Shown: positions 22,901-36,590 of the stretch, piece after piece
How the letters are laid out: the number at the start of each line of letters is the position of its first letter
Numbering within the stretch: the first letter of the stretch is position 1
Source: Numida meleagris
Lineage: Eukaryota > Chordata > Aves > Galliformes > Numididae
Reading direction: 5' to 3'
DNA length: 64,000 nucleotides
Assembly (NCBI RefSeq): GCF_002078875.1
Contig: NC_034410.1
Span: 75,608,661-75,672,660, forward strand
Translations under genes and position numbers: made by a program
The notes under the pieces: generated by a model
The model's input: only the letters and a program-made list of their open reading frames with translations
The model's database searches: none
What the model was told of the DNA's origin: nothing

Positions 22901-25278
22901 GAAGGATGGGCAGGTTGAACTTAATTAGAAATATGCACGTCTAATAAAGGAATAAGTTTAGAATTGCAGATTTTAAAAAAAATGACTTTAGAAACAGTCA
23001 TGATAAGAAGGAATCTTTCATATGAATATCAGGATTGAATGGAAGCCATCATGTATTTGAGAAGCTTGGTGGATTATTCTATAAAGCAACTGTTTAATAC
23101 ACTCAGGTAAATAAGTATTTAAAATGCGCCATTACATTTTGTGCATTAAAAACACGTACTGAGGCACGCACTTCTAGTCAAATTAGGGAAGTTCGTTAGC
23201 CTCTATGTGCTTCCACTGGGATACTACACACTTAATTCTCAGTGCTGACTGTCATAATGAGCTATCAAAGGACGGATAATACTCCTCATTTCAAAAAGAA
23301 ATAAACACTTCCTTATATTGTGTCACCTCATATAACCTAGCAGCAGTCATGTTCAGTGGATGAAATGTGAAACTATGATATAAAACAACTTTGGCATCTC
23401 TTCTTTGCCTCTCTGAGGTGGAGTTTTGAGCAACTGTCCTAAATGCTCCCTCTCTGTAAATACCTTTTAATTAGAAGTAGACTGTTAGTTTTCCATCTGT
23501 CTAGGAGGCACAGTGCATGTATAAGTTTCTCTGCCTTTTTTTTCTACTCTATTTGAAGGTACATGATTTTTTTGGTAGGGAAGAATAAATATTTCTTTTA
23601 GCACCTATATATTAGTTGTTGATTGTTGGTTTAAAATTGTTAAATTTTAAACTGAGGAGAGAAGACACATGGCTTTGAGTGTTAAAAACAAAATTCTATG
23701 CTTCATTCATGTTTTATGTCTTTGCTTTAGTTCAGAATGGCTAAAGCTTTGCATAGTTAGATTAGGGAATTTAATTTGATTTCCAGAGTAAGATTTTCTT
23801 TATATTATGTATTTTACATGTACATATAGAAATATTGTGTATATATGTATATTTAGGATAGGTGCAGCATTAGTGTTTGAGGAATATAGTATATCTGATG
23901 CTTAATTCCAGCTAAATGCCAGTAATCTTGACCTACACTGAGAAACTCGGGATATCTTGGATTTTTGAGACCGGACATCTCTGACCTGAATATGCTGGTG
24001 TCATTGGAAAGAGTACTTGGCAAAGTTGCCTCAGAGAACTTGATCTTCCCATTAGTACGTGTATGCCTACCTATTTTTTTGCAGGTGCTGTTTACTGTAT
24101 AGTATCAGGGTGCAGACACCTGAAGGCAGGCTCTGGTTTATCTCAGCAGAAGGGCAGTACAAGCAGAGCCTTGTCTCAGCTGGCCTGTGAGAAAAAGGGC
24201 TTTTCTCTACTGCTCTGCTCTAGAGTCTTCAGGCTGCCATGGCTGATGGATTGCTCTTTGAGGCTCCATCGGCGTGGTCTCCATTCTGAAAAAAAAAAAA
24301 ACCATCCAGCAAGGAGCTGCTTGGCTTTTGATTAGTGGTGATGACAATATTTCAGGTCCCCAAATGACAGATTGTTGGTGATCTATTGACAGAGCAGACT
24401 GGGAGCAGTGATGTTTGTCAAGGAGCCAAAGACTCTCGGCACTATAAATTGCTTTTGCATTTTTTACTGTGTCACAAAAAAAGTGTGGGGACAGTGAGAG
24501 AGGCTGAAAGTCAGGATACCTGTACTGTCAGCAAAATGAAAAGATGCTGATTCAATCCTTTAACACAGGTAGTTGAGACAATATGATTTCTAATAAATGT
24601 TTTCAGAAATGTATTTTCAGGAGTACTCTATTTGAAAAATTATACAAGTTGTAATAGGATGCCTTGCACAGATACAACTGATAAACCAGTTTGAACATGC
24701 TTGCGAAATGCTTCCATGTATGCTATTTGAATGCTATATGCAAGATAGAACTAGCTGCACCTGTGTCAAATGCATCTATATCACTCAGCTTGTTATACTA
24801 AGCTCCAAATGTGTATAATTTTGTGGGTTTCTTTTTCTCTGAGCAAAACTCAGTCATATTCTCATTTAATTAAGTAACAGAAATCCAACTATTTCAATGG
24901 GAGTTGTATGCTTTACAAGATGGACCTTGGTCAAAAATATTTTCTCTTAAGTCAGCATTTTTTCACCTACTTGGATTTTCCATAACTCCATAATCTAATA
25001 TTTGTCATGATGCAGGAAATATTGTTTCTTTGATTTAAAGAAAACCACAGGCATAGCAGTGGTATCATCAAACAGGCAGAATGAATAATCTTTCTACTAG
25101 TTTACAATTGTTTCCTAAAATTTAGAATTTGTGAGTTTTGCTACACTTTTTCCAACTTTGATTAATGTATGCATTCCAGGTGAAGGAAAGGGGTGGATAG
25201 GAGAAAAAGATAAGGAAGGAAAATCAGTGGAAGTTTGTTCAGCTAAATTTCCATACAAAGAGATCCTGTAAATAGCAG
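19991..25278. other. Putative intron, no exon or clear repeat seen
   Basis: AT-rich DNA without a recognisable exon or transposon. The longest frame is 160 codons on the minus strand at 22,020-22,502; it resembles no family I know and is treated in the findings. Other frames (21,065-21,376 minus, 24,063-24,335 plus) are short and featureless. A12 occurs near 24,290-24,301, and an alternating TA/TG-rich patch lies at about 23,810-23,850. Confidence 0.5.
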
Positions 25279-26213
25279 TGTTCCCTAGGGGGTCTTTTTC
25301 AACATCTTCACCAGCAACCTGGATGAAGGGATAAAGTCCATCCTAAGCAAGTGTGTTGATGATACAAAGCTGGGAGGAGTGGCTGACACACTGGAAGGCT
25401 GTGCTACCATTCAGCAAGACCTGGACAGACTTGAGAGTTGCACAGAAAGGAACGTGATGAGGTTTAATGAGAGCAAGTGTAGAGTCTTGCACCTGGGGAG
25501 GAACAACCACATGCATCAGTACAGGTTAAGAGATGACCTGCTGCAGAGGAGCTCTGTAGAGAAGGACCTGGGTGTCCTGGTGGTTGGCCATGAGCCAGCA
25601 GTGTGCCCTTGTGGCCAAGAAGACCAGTGGTATCCTGGGGTGCATTAAAAAGATCATGGCCAGGAGGTTGAGGGAAGTGATCCTTCCCCTCTACTCTGCC
25701 CTGGCGAGGCCACATTTAGAATACTTTGTCCAGTTCTGGGCTCCCCAGTTCAACAAAGACAGGGATCTCCTTGAAGGAGTCCAGCAGACTCCCAGGTGTC
25801 TGGGGGCCTGGAGCATCTCTTATATGAGGAAAGGCTGAGTAACCTGGCTCTGTTCAGACTGGGTAAAAGAAGACTGAGAGGAGATCTGATAAGTGTTTAT
25901 AAATGCCTAAAGAGAGGTGGGAGGCAAATGGATGAGGCCAGGCTCTTCTCAGTGGTATGCAGGACAAGGAGTAATGGCCTAAAACTTGTATATAGGAAGT
26001 TCTGTACTAACATGCAGAAGAACTTCTTTATGGTAAGGGTAACAGAGCACTGGAACACGTTGCCCAGAGAGGTTGTGGGGTCTCCTTCTCTGGAAATACT
26101 TGAGACTCTTCTGGCTGCCTACCTGTGCGTCCTGTTGTAGGGTACCTGCTTTAGCACGGGGTTTGACTTGATATCTTGTGGTCCCTTCCAACGCCTGCAA
26201 TTCTGTGATTCTT
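25279..26213 (+). mobile_element. CR1 LINE fragment, 5'-truncated, RT C-terminus to 3' end
   Basis: About 935 bases of CR1 in plus orientation. It begins near 'ccctagggggtct' and runs through 'ttcaacatcttcaccag', the RT active-site region (VDDTKLGG at about 25,353-25,376, where the usual first residues are FADD), 'RFNESKCRVLHLGRNN', '[11 protein letters not shown]' and '[25 protein letters not shown]' (shown as separate short pieces in three frames). It continues to 'TEHWNTLPREVV' and ends in the CR1-type tail 'ttctgtgattctt'. The coding remnant is split over three frames (25,379-25,648; 25,572-25,838; 25,796-26,140), so at least two frameshifts have occurred and it cannot encode a working RT. 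It is one of the better preserved copies here and probably a younger insertion than the others. Confidence 0.93.
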
Positions 26214-29200
26214 CCACTCCCAGAACAGTTAGGTTCTGGAAACGTAAGACTTATTTACCTGATGCTGTTGTGTGTTTGTCAGTAAGTGGTATTACTTCCT
26301 AAAAAGTTGTAAAGACCTCTAAAACAAGTAACTAAATTTATGGAAATGTGTTCTTTGAGGGAATGAAGCAATTATGTCTCCCCCACAATTAATTTTAAAG
26401 TTTCCTTATACAGTGTGCTGTTTCATACGCCTGCAGTAAAATACCAGGAGGTCCTGACTGTGAAGGGTTTAATATTCTTATAATGTTTAAATATCCATAT
26501 TTTAAAAATATTTTTAAATATTTAAATATGGTCTTTGGGTTCCCTTTTCGGTTTAATTACTACAGAGTATTGGCAGGTAGCCAAAAATGGTTGTCTTATC
26601 ACGTGGTTTTATTTAAGTGTGTAATTTGTATTGCTGTGCAAAACAGTCACATTTTTTACTTAACAAATGAGAGTGAGTGGCTAGTATGAAAAAGCTGAGT
26701 TGGCTAGAAGGAATGGTACAAACAGGAAAGGTGAAGCTGTCCCTAAAACTGAAGTTAGAGGGAGAAAGGGAAGGAATAGCGATTCCTCTTGAGATTACAT
26801 AGAAGTATGCATCTTTGTCAAAATGTTGACCCCTTTCTGAAATGCATTAGTCCTACACTGTGGACTGTAAGGATCCAGGTGAATCCTTACTATAGTCTCT
26901 TGAGCTGTTCTTTGGAGAAGTATGTGTTGATTCTTTCCCTGTGCACGGTCAAGGAGATTTTAGTTTATATTCTTCTGGGCTCCCTTCTTTCATGTTTGCC
27001 TACCTAACCAGCAAAACCATGTGCTGGTAAACTTGTTACGCAGGTTAGGATGCTGTCACTCTGCAAAGAAGTTGCATTGGTGTTGACACTGAAAGTAGGA
27101 TTAATGAGTTTGTTTCACATTTTAATTATGTGTTTAAGTATTCTGATCTAGAATAAGCTGCTGGACTTCAAGTTCAACTTTCTTCTGTTCATGTGAAATT
27201 AGGAGTGCAAGCTTTGAATACTGAGAATATGTTTAAATACTGAGCATATGTTACTGAATGCATATTAATGTGGGCTATTGCTTTTTGAATAAAGCTTTCA
27301 AAAAAGAAAAAAAAAAGAAAAGAAAAGAAAATAGAGAACTTGACCGGTAGATTTCCAGCTTCTCACTGAGAAGTATGGTAGCCATCTGAAACTCAGGCGG
27401 TAAGATTTTTCTGTCTATATAGAACATTAATTTTGCTAAGTCTGAATTGAGAGATGTTTTTAAAAACAGCTCTGCTTCCTTGGTGGTTAGTTTAAATTTG
27501 GTTGGTTTTGTTACCCTTTTCACAGCATGTTGTGTGACACTGACAGAGCAAGATCAAAACTATAAAAATGTTTAAGCTGGATCTTACTTTCTAGAAACCA
27601 GGGAAACCTGTGACATATAACTAAAATAAAAATCTTGTTTCTTTTTTTTTCTGAATCAAGATGTTTTCTGAATTGTATTTTCTAGCAATCTTCATGAATT
27701 TTATCAGCTTGCACTCAAGTCTAATAAGTAGCATGAAAAGGTTGTAAGTAAGCTTTTAATAGGACTCAGTAGCTGTTTTCATTATCTGAGTGAGAACCAC
27801 AGATGTTTGTGTGGTTGCTGTCAGAGAATTAAGGTAGCTTTTGGATTTTATATGGATGAAGTTGTTTATTTTTTTCTAAAGCAAAATTATTAGTTTTCCC
27901 ACAGTGTAACAACTAAACAAGGTTAGAATGTTATTAACAGTTTTGATACAACTAAGTTAAGTACGTGGAATAGGAGATAGGCAAAAGAATAAAATCATAT
28001 TTCATGATCTAGATCAAAGTGATGGAATATATGTAAAAGTAAAAATATGTCCATGGAATTATATTATGGGCTTTCAGTGACTGTTCCAATTCAGAAGGGA
28101 AATCAACCTCAGCAGTAATGGGTGGTAGCTAAAGCATTTCAGACTGCCTGTGTAATATATCAAGACTCTTACCTGTTGAAATAGCATTAGTTGAGACTTA
28201 TTTTTTGTTTTGGATCAGTGAAAGGAGGCAATATCAGTGCAATAAATCCTCTGCTACCTCAATGGAATTTGACAATAGTGAAAATAATTTTAGTTTTCTA
28301 TTCTGTTCCCTTCAGTGTGCAATTTACAGTAGTTTATGTGGAAGGGTTAGGGACTTGTGATTTATTTCTCAATATCAGGTTCTAGATATAAAGTATATTT
28401 CTGAATCATAGCTATATATCTGCATTTCACAAGAACCGTCAGAGAAAGGAAAGCCAACACAAAGCCTTTTATTCTGTGCACATGAATCCCTTTATAGAGC
28501 TTTTTCAAAAAAAAAGTGGCTTAAACAATGTTTCTGATGTTTTAATCTTCTCTTTTTCTCATATGTATTTGGAGGAGAAAAACAAAAAGGGACTTGTAAT
28601 TAAAGGTCTGAGCATTTCTACATCCAAAACTTTTTAAGTGTGAATAATTTTATGTTTTTACTTTTCTAAGAATTTTTAGTAAAACTTAAATAAGACATTC
28701 AGATATTACCCAAAGCATGAGAAACATATAAAGCAGTATGGCCTGTCTCAACTTTTTATTTCTGTAGTTCTTTTTATTTCAGACTTCTTCTTTTGTAAAG
28801 ACTTTTTTATGGTTGCCTTGAAACAGTCATTAATGGCTTAAATAGAATATTATGGAAGATCTTGTTGCCTTCTTTGTATTTTAAACATCTGGGATCTTAT
28901 GTGCTCTCTAATAGGACATGAGCTCTTTCACTTGTTCACAAATGTGTGTTATATATTAATAGTTCCTCATACTACTTAACAGAAGTAAAGTTTATAGCTG
29001 AAATGCAACAGATGTTGCTAAGGGCCCGAGGCACCTTCCTTTAGGTGTAGGCTAGCTTGTGGTAGAAAGCCAAGAAAATTCCTTCAGTCATTCTGTTTGC
29101 AGCTCTTGTTTCAAAGTTGTTGTTTTTTCCTTAACTATTCTGATGTGGAACCAAAGTTTTCAAAGTTTGAGTGGAAGTGTATTTACTCCTCACTACTAAT

Positions 29201-32200
29201 TTTGTTGTGGAACTGGACCTGAGATTAGCATAAGTTACAAAAAGAGCTTAGAGCTAGTTGTGAATATCCCAGCATTTCACACCTTGAGCTACTGCATGAA
29301 CTCAGCACCTCTGAGTTAATCTCAGACGTTTTATAATGCATAACAAAACACAAGAACCTCAGTCAGAAATAAGATTCAGCAGTATCTCTGTATGCAGAGT
29401 GGCATGTGACCAACTCCTTTCCAGCACACTTGGAAAACCATGCGTTTTAGATTCATTGATGATTCCATATGTGAAGAACCGTATGCAAGAATGGATGAAG
29501 TAACAAACTGCAATGCTAATTTATCAATCCCATCTAAGCAATCAAACATAGTGGTGGCTTTTTATTTTGTACTACATCAGTGTTTTGACAACTGAATTTA
29601 GAGCACAACCCTATTGAACTGCTGATGTCCAAAACATTCTCACAGATGGTCCTGTACTGAAGAGTTCAAAAACCAAGCTAAAGCAACTGCTGAAGGGAAA
29701 ACATGCGCAGAGAGGGTGAAAACAGGTCAGCTGCAAGCATGAAAACAGGATCTTGGTTTCTTACGTACTGTGTCTCCTAGAACATGCAGCTCTCTCAGTG
29801 TTGTTCAGGCAAAGAGTTATTTCTTGTTATACTGCTATCAGTGCATGGATAGCATAAAACTTTTGCTTGACTTCATATAGACATTTTTGCAGGTAGGTAA
29901 TGTTTTACCTCATGCAAGAGGCTTTTTTTTTTTTTTCCAAAATAGAACATGTCATTAGTCAGACCTCCCCACCCCTCCTTGAAAACAAAAAAAAAAAAAA
30001 GAAAAAAAGGGAGGTGGTGAAGAGGAAAAAGTGAACTGTACTGTTGTTCTTTCATGAGACATTAAAAAAGACAATAACTTGCTTTTACAAGAGTAATGAA
30101 GCTGTACAAGGCATCAGTGAATACTCTGATACTGATCCCTTATTGTAATGCTGCATTAATGCAGAGTGTACAAGGAATAGCATTAAACTTGTTTGTGAGC
30201 AAGAGTCCGTTGCTGTTGTTTGATCATGTATTAAGGGAGAATTGGAGAGACAGCTTCTAGCCAAGCCTTGCCTTGTTACCAGTAGTAATTTCCTCCCAGT
30301 TCTCCAAACAGAAGCAAGCAGTCTCAGTTACAGCAGGATGATTAGGGCCAAACATTTGAGTTTCCCTTATCCTTAGGTTGTTTTCCTCAAATAGAGGCCA
30401 GGCTGATGTTGAGGTAATGAAAGAATCCTTTATGAAAATACTTGGTATAGGTAAGCTTTGTAATATTTGGACACTCTCTCAGCTTTTTTACTTTTGCTTT
30501 AGCAAAGCATTAAATGCCATTATAATGTTTTGTTTTAAAAATACTGTCAAGGCTTTAAAATATCCTGGAAGTAGTCTCTTCTGAGATAATTATCTGTGGG
30601 TATCCATTTTGTACGATAAAATAGTAGAGCACCCTAGGGTTACTTTGACTTAACTCAGTGGATCAGAAGGTAAGCACTGACTTAGTTTTCCCCTCCACTA
30701 GAGTGTGTTACTCAGAGGAAGAAACTTAGGCCAGTATCAACTTCAGTAAGGATCTGAGGAATATGCTTAAGCTGTGCCCCTGCAACAATAACATACAGAA
30801 ATAAAATGGAAAGAGTGGGGGTGGGAGAAGGAAAATATTTCAAGGTCAGCATACTTACTAAAAATAACCATTTCTCCAACAAGAAAGTACTTTTTTTTCT
30901 GAATCAGTGTCAGAGTGTTATTAAAAAAATAAAATGCAGTTGGTGTATTAGGTAGCAGCTGCCTTTATCATTTCAGGTGTTTAAAATGAAGTAAAATGTC
31001 TTGACAAGTAAGGATTATGTCTTTGGTAAGAACGTATAATGATGTTTTTAATGTGGCCAGTGGACTACATTGTTCTGAAATAGCCTAGATAATAACATGA
31101 AATACAAACAAAAATCTATTTGATGCAATATTCATTTTGAAAAAATAAAACTCAGTAAACTTGTAATGAAAAAAATGAGTTGTGGCTTTGTAGCTGATGC
31201 TGCTTTGGTTTAAAAAAAAAATACCAAGCAACAATAAAAGCAACCAAAACAATAAAAACAACAGCTCAAAACATTTTGCTTAGCAAAACATTTATATTTT
31301 CTATTTTTATTTAACAACTCTAATCTATTGATATACTTGTGGTCGGCCTTGAAAGTATGGCCTTTTCAAGTTGTGAGTTTTAGAACATTTGCCCTTTAAT
31401 AATTCTAAATATCACTATTCTAGTTGCATGCATCTAGGATGATTACTCCTTATGCTCTTACGTTTTGTATGTTTCTATTCTGTATACTGCTCAAAGTATA
31501 TTTTTTTTTCTATCCATTATTCCTCTAGATTGTCAGATTACAGTATGCAAAGTGTGAGGTTAATAAACTGCATACATGACAAAAGGATAAATACAATGTG
31601 AATGATGATATTTCCTAAAGGCTTAATCTGAAGAGAAATTTCAGTTCAAAAATTACAGTTTCTGGGAGATAAATTGGCTTACTGGTAGGATATTGCAGAG
31701 CGTGTTATCTCCTTAATCCATGGCAGAGATTCTAATTATTTTAAGTTCTCAGAAGACGGATAGGCTTCAACTCTTTTTTTATTCCTTTTTGCTTTCTTTC
31801 TTCCAGTAGACTGTTCCACAGCTGGGTACACTTCCTTGACAACACTCAATCTCTTGTTCTCATAAGCTGTGCTCCAGGATGCATTACTTGTATTTTCAAT
31901 TATTAACTTGCTTGTTTATGACCTTGCCTTTTGCTGAGTTGGGCTTAGGCTGTTCTTAGTGACAGAGAACCTGAGTTTGCTTGTCATGCCCGTAGCAACG
32001 TGAAATTCTTTGGCACTGCATTATTGCTCTGGGACTATAAAGCTACCTTTGGAGGACTCCAGTAGGACTTGAACAGAGTCCATGCTAGAGAAAAGGTAAC
32101 AGTGCAAGAGTGTACCTGATCAAATGCTAATAAACATCTGGTTTGTGTTTCAGGTTTAGCTTGTACGTAACAGTATATTTCTCCACCGTATGGAGAAGGA

Positions 32201-32304
32201 GTTTGTATTAATGCACTTAATCATTGTATCTGACCATCACCTTCATTAAAATTTCTACTTTTGTACTAGTTGTGGGAGATTAAAATCTCTAAAAATTATC
32301 TTTG
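26214..32304. other. Putative intron, simple repeats only
   Basis: No exon or transposon recognised. Simple features are an AT-rich imperfect inverted repeat at about 26,490-26,530, an A-rich (AAAAG)n tract at 27,300-27,332, a T14 run at 29,923-29,936, and an A-rich run from 29,987 to about 30,008. Open frames are all under 85 codons and unremarkable. Confidence 0.5.
27300..27332 (+). repeat. A-rich (AAAAG)n simple repeat
   Basis: A33-base A-rich stretch with regularly spaced single G residues, following 'aataaagctttc'. No retroposed gene is recognisable upstream, so this is taken as a simple repeat rather than a processed-pseudogene tail. Confidence 0.7.
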
Positions 32305-33185
32305 AAAGGTCATGGCGATCAGGGGAGGTTCCTGAGGATTTGAGGAAAACAAACATCGCTCCTATCTTCAAGAAAGGCAAGAAGGAAGATCTGGAGAGCT
32401 ACAGGCCAGCCAGCCTCACGTCAGTCTCTGGGAAGGTGATGGAGCAAATCTTCCTATAAATCATTTCCAAACATATGAAGGACAAAGAAGGTGATTGGAA
32501 GTAATCAGCATTGGTTTGTGAAAGAGATAACATGCTTGACCAAACTGAGCCTTCTACAGTGAGGAGACTGGTGGATGAAAAGAGAGCATTGACTGTTATG
32601 TATCTCAGCTTTAGTAGGGCTTTTGACAGTACCACATATCATCATGTTAGACAAGGTCTTGAAGTGGAGGTTAGATAAATGGATGGTAACATGGACTGAA
32701 AACTGGTTGGGCTCAGGGTTATGATCAGCAATGTGAAATCCAGCAGGAGGCCAGCTGCTAATGGTGTGCCTCAGGGTTGATACTGGATCCTGTATTGCCT
32801 AAAATCATTGTTAGTGATCTGGGTTATGGGACATAGAAATGCTGTCAGCAAGTTTGCAGATGATACAAAACTGGGATAAGTGACTTATATATCAGAGGAC
32901 ACTGCTGCCATTCTGAGAGATGTTGACAGGATGCAGAAATGAGCTGACAGGAACCTCATGAAGTTTAAGCAAAGGCAAAATGTCAAGCTCTGCACCTGGA
33001 TAGGAGTAACATCTTGTACCAGTACATGCTGGGTGCCAACTGGCTGGAATACAGCTTTGGTGAAGAAGAGCAACAGCCTCCGGGACTGTATTAGGAAAGT
33101 CATCACCAGGACACGGAGGGAGGTGATTCTTCGACTCAACTCTGATAAGGCCACGTGTGGAGAGCTGTGCCCAATTCTATTGGAT
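32305..33185 (+). mobile_element. CR1 LINE fragment, truncated at both ends, RT central region
   Basis: About 880 bases in plus orientation cover the middle of the CR1 reverse transcriptase. The frame pieces include '[21 protein letters not shown]', then '[19 protein letters not shown]'. Later pieces are 'LSRAFD'-like wording at about 32,610-32,630, 'NGVPQG' at about 32,761-32,777, and the active-site block KFADDTKLG at 32,850-32,876. The fragment stops inside the 'CPILLDI' region near 33,185 and so lacks the CR1 3' end, which suggests a later deletion. Stops and frameshifts break the frame throughout (for example a stop right after the MEQI block). It is an older copy than the one at 25.3 kb and is not coding. 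Confidence 0.9.
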
Positions 33186-35829
33186 ATTTAAATAATTTGT
33201 AACTGTTCTTTGTCTTCCGACAAAGCAAAAATCAGATTTTAGTGGGCTGTAACATCTGCTTAACTGTTCCTTAATTTCAGATGAGGAATAAAGCTTTAAA
33301 CTGGGAGTAGAAGCTGTTTGGGACAAGGGAAGGGGTATGGGCCCGGTATGTTCCTGCTGACACTTTCCTTTAATGTAGTAGGTAGGTCATTTCTCTGCAA
33401 ACTTGAGTCCACATGTGGTCTTCAGATTCAACCCTAGATGCATTAATCATCCCAATGATGTCAGTTGTTTACTGCGGCTTGTCCTGTGTGCAGGAGAAAT
33501 TTCGTTACAGGCAGATGGCAAATTAATGTTCTGATGCTACCTGAGAACTTGGATGTAGCAGTTTGTAAAGAAACCCAAAGCTTTGCACAGTGTCTAGAAG
33601 GGCTTATACGCCTGTAGTAAGGATGTCTGTGCAGCATCATTTAGCCTTACATTAGACCAGCTTTTCTACATTCAGTAATTAGTTTCCTGAAATTCAAAAT
33701 TCACAATAGCTAGAGCTGGAGCCCTGAGGAGGCATCATCAAGATATTCCAAGAGTCTCATTACAGTTTTCACTGAAGAAGACACTCCATGATTTTATTAG
33801 TGATTGACTGGTGAAATCAAATGAAGACCACTGATAGGGTAGGCTGATTTGAATAAAGTGAGATTACTCTGACAGTGGAACTGGAGAAGCATATTGCACA
33901 CTCACTTTTTTTTTTTCTATTGTTGCTGAGATATCCTTGGCACTCTAATCCAAGTGGTTTTGATTTGCTTTTCTAACAAAAGCACGTACAGATATTTGCA
34001 GCAAAGCATCAGTGGTCTCTGAGTTAGAAAGCTTTAGATTAATGGCTTGTGGTTTCAAACTATTCTAAAAATAAACACTTCACAGTTGGAATTTACATTT
34101 TTATGGTATCACTGATGACAGTAAATGCCTCTTAATATTTAGATTGCTAAATGCGTTTCCTTTTTTTTTTTCTTTCATAATGAAGTATCTTAAATGAGCT
34201 ATTGTTTTCTGCTTTGTTTTGAGGAAGTTGCTCAAAGTCACATAACTGCTTGGAAAACCCTGTATTTTCAGGCTTGTAGGGTGATTATAACAAAATTAAT
34301 ACTTAATGTTTGAGCACGTTTGTCTTAGACCTAGGGAGCGTGATCCAACAAGATCCAAACAGATAGTTCATTGTTATGTATTATAGGAAGTTGCATTCTA
34401 GCTCCAACATGATCAAAAAGTCAGGAGGCATTAAGTAGTGGGAAAAAGGACTTTCTTTCCTATTTGGTATGGATAGGTTATGGGTGAGAAAGAGGGGAAA
34501 AGAAACAGGACAAATGGTGGCAGATTCAAATGATTAATATTTTTATTCAGAGAACATGATTGGATTTAAATTCCATTTTATAAGGAATAAAAAGCATAAA
34601 AAACCAAATCTGTGTGATGCCAGAGGTTCTGGCTGTTGTTTGAGCATTGCATAGATGGGTGATCTAGTGTTTTGCTGCCTTTGGCTTTGCTTTCTTTCCT
34701 TATAACCTAAGAGGAAATCTGCAGCATTAGAAACTTTTATTATGTAGTGAAAACTAGACTCCCTGGTTTCCAGAAGAGGAGTATTATTATCGATGTATTG
34801 TTTCTAGTTGTTGATCCTATCTATAGACCCAGCAGTCCTGGGCTAATTGAGTGGGACAGGCAGTTTGGTCACAGAGTGAAAACGGAGTTGTACTTGTGAT
34901 GGTTTGGATTTGCAGTCTGGAATGAACGTTTTCATGTAAGTCTGCATTGGTTTCACATTGGAGTTCTGGGTCTTACGCTGTCAAGTTGTATTGAAAGTTA
35001 TCTGTTTCTTCTGAACTGTTCCTCTGTGGGAGCAAAACCTCTAGAGGGTGCCAAAAAACTGCTTTTGGGGTAGGGAAACTGTTAGGTGTTTTCTCATTGG
35101 TGTCAAAAGTGCACAATTGCATGTTAAGGTTCAGTTCCTGAAAGGTCTTCCTGTTCTCAGTAATTCAGATGCCTTAAAAATGACTTCTTTAATTTTACTT
35201 CTGAAGTCTTTCTACTCAGTGGTAAGTCACCTTTGAATGTGTGTGTCTCTTTTTCTTTTAATACTAGGCACTATCTGTATGACTGACAGGTCCAGTTTTG
35301 GATTCTTTAAAACATTTAATCTTTATTCATGACTTCTTCAAACCGGGAGAATGCACAAGGTTTCTAAAGTCACACAGAGCATACATTAAGATAATACAAT
35401 TTCTTTTACCACGGCTTGGTATGACAGCTGAGGCTAGATGACTACAAGTTACCAATTTCTTTTAATCTTGTGCAAGACTGTGCCGTTTGTTGCCAAGTTA
35501 GTAAAAAGCCTCAGGTAGCTTTAACACACTGGACTATTAAGCAATGTCACTGCCAATCAGCTGCAGCTAGTGGTGAAGAGGGCACCATCAGAAGCATAGC
35601 TTTTTAGAAGGCTACAAATTGTTCATGCTGCGCCTTGTCAGGGGCTGAAATTTGCATTTTTCTTTCTTCTCTCCTTAGATGTGTACCAAAAATGTCTGGA
35701 CATGTTCACATATTTGTAGTTTGAAATATTCCTAGGAATTCTACTCAACTGCAGCTTTTTGCACAGCTTCACCAGGCTTGAAGCAGTTGTAGGCAGTAAT
35801 GACGTGCATTTAAAAGTAAGATGGTGTAT

Positions 35830-36120
35830 GGGAACTGTTAGGTCATGGTCTGAACCAGTGATTGAGCACCTGGTAAGGGACTGTGACCAGCCCTGAGAGC
35901 ACAGGTGCAAGCAATACACCCATGTGACTGGAAGGAGTGGACCCAGGTCCACCCCCCCATAACCTCGTTTAAGGGCTGGCAGCTGAAAAGAAGCATCTCT
36001 ACTTGGAAACTGCTTCCTTTGGGAGTTTCCAGCAAGCCCTGATCCTCGGCAAGGGGTAAGTGATTCTTTCTTTGCTGCTGGACTGTGACTGATACCTCTT
36101 TTGGGTGACCCAAAAACTTG
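35830..36120. repeat. Unclassified GC-richer segment, possible old LTR or retroelement piece
   Basis: This roughly 290-base block is richer in G and C than its surroundings on both sides and has fairly abrupt edges. It includes C7 at about 35,951-35,957 and a 'caaggggtaagtg' motif at about 36,050. It resembles none of the CR1, mariner or LTR sequences elsewhere in the window. Two overlapping minus-strand frames (35,638-35,952; 35,838-36,113) have no recognisable domain. I read it as repeat-derived or as a small regulatory or exon-like block, without a firm call. Confidence 0.25.
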
Positions 36121-36579
36121 TCAAAGGCGACTATATATGCTGCCTATCCTTCCAGATAGCATGTCAAAGTTGGAATCGCCATCACATTAAAAAATGGGAA
36201 GAAAGTTCTTAAGGGTTGTGTAGGTATTTGGAAGCTTCTGCTGTGAGATATGGTCATTTAAGGATTTCCTATATGACTCCCTGCCCTGTGTCAAGCTATA
36301 GGGAATCTTTGTGTTCTCATTAACATAACCAAATCCTGTTTATATTTACTCTCAAAATCCTGTTGACATCAGTTGGACTATTTACATGAGTAGAAACCAT
36401 TGGGATTTGTCTCAAACTGTATAATCTCCTAATGAATTTGTTAATTTATATGTATTAACAGAGCATTTATATTGGTTCATGATCTAAATTCTTGTTTAGT
36501 CTACAGCAATTATACTGTGTATAAGGTAATTACATGACCCCTTAAAGAGGACTTGAAGAACATTGCAAAACTAACTGCC

Positions 36580-36590
36580 GGGGGGGGGGG
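36580..36590 (+). repeat. G11 homopolymer
   Basis: Eleven G residues preceded by 'ctaactgcc' and followed by an A/C-rich stretch that ends in A10. It lies in otherwise AT-rich DNA, and no parent element is recognised. Confidence 0.8.

Noticed and set aside
25379..26140. Three plus-strand frames that look like a real reverse transcriptase gene
   Set aside because: They are broken pieces of one 5'-truncated CR1 copy in three phases, not a host gene.
27300..27332. A-rich tract as the tail of a processed pseudogene
   Set aside because: No coding remnant or gene-like sequence is visible upstream on the plus strand, and regular G spacing suggests a simple repeat.
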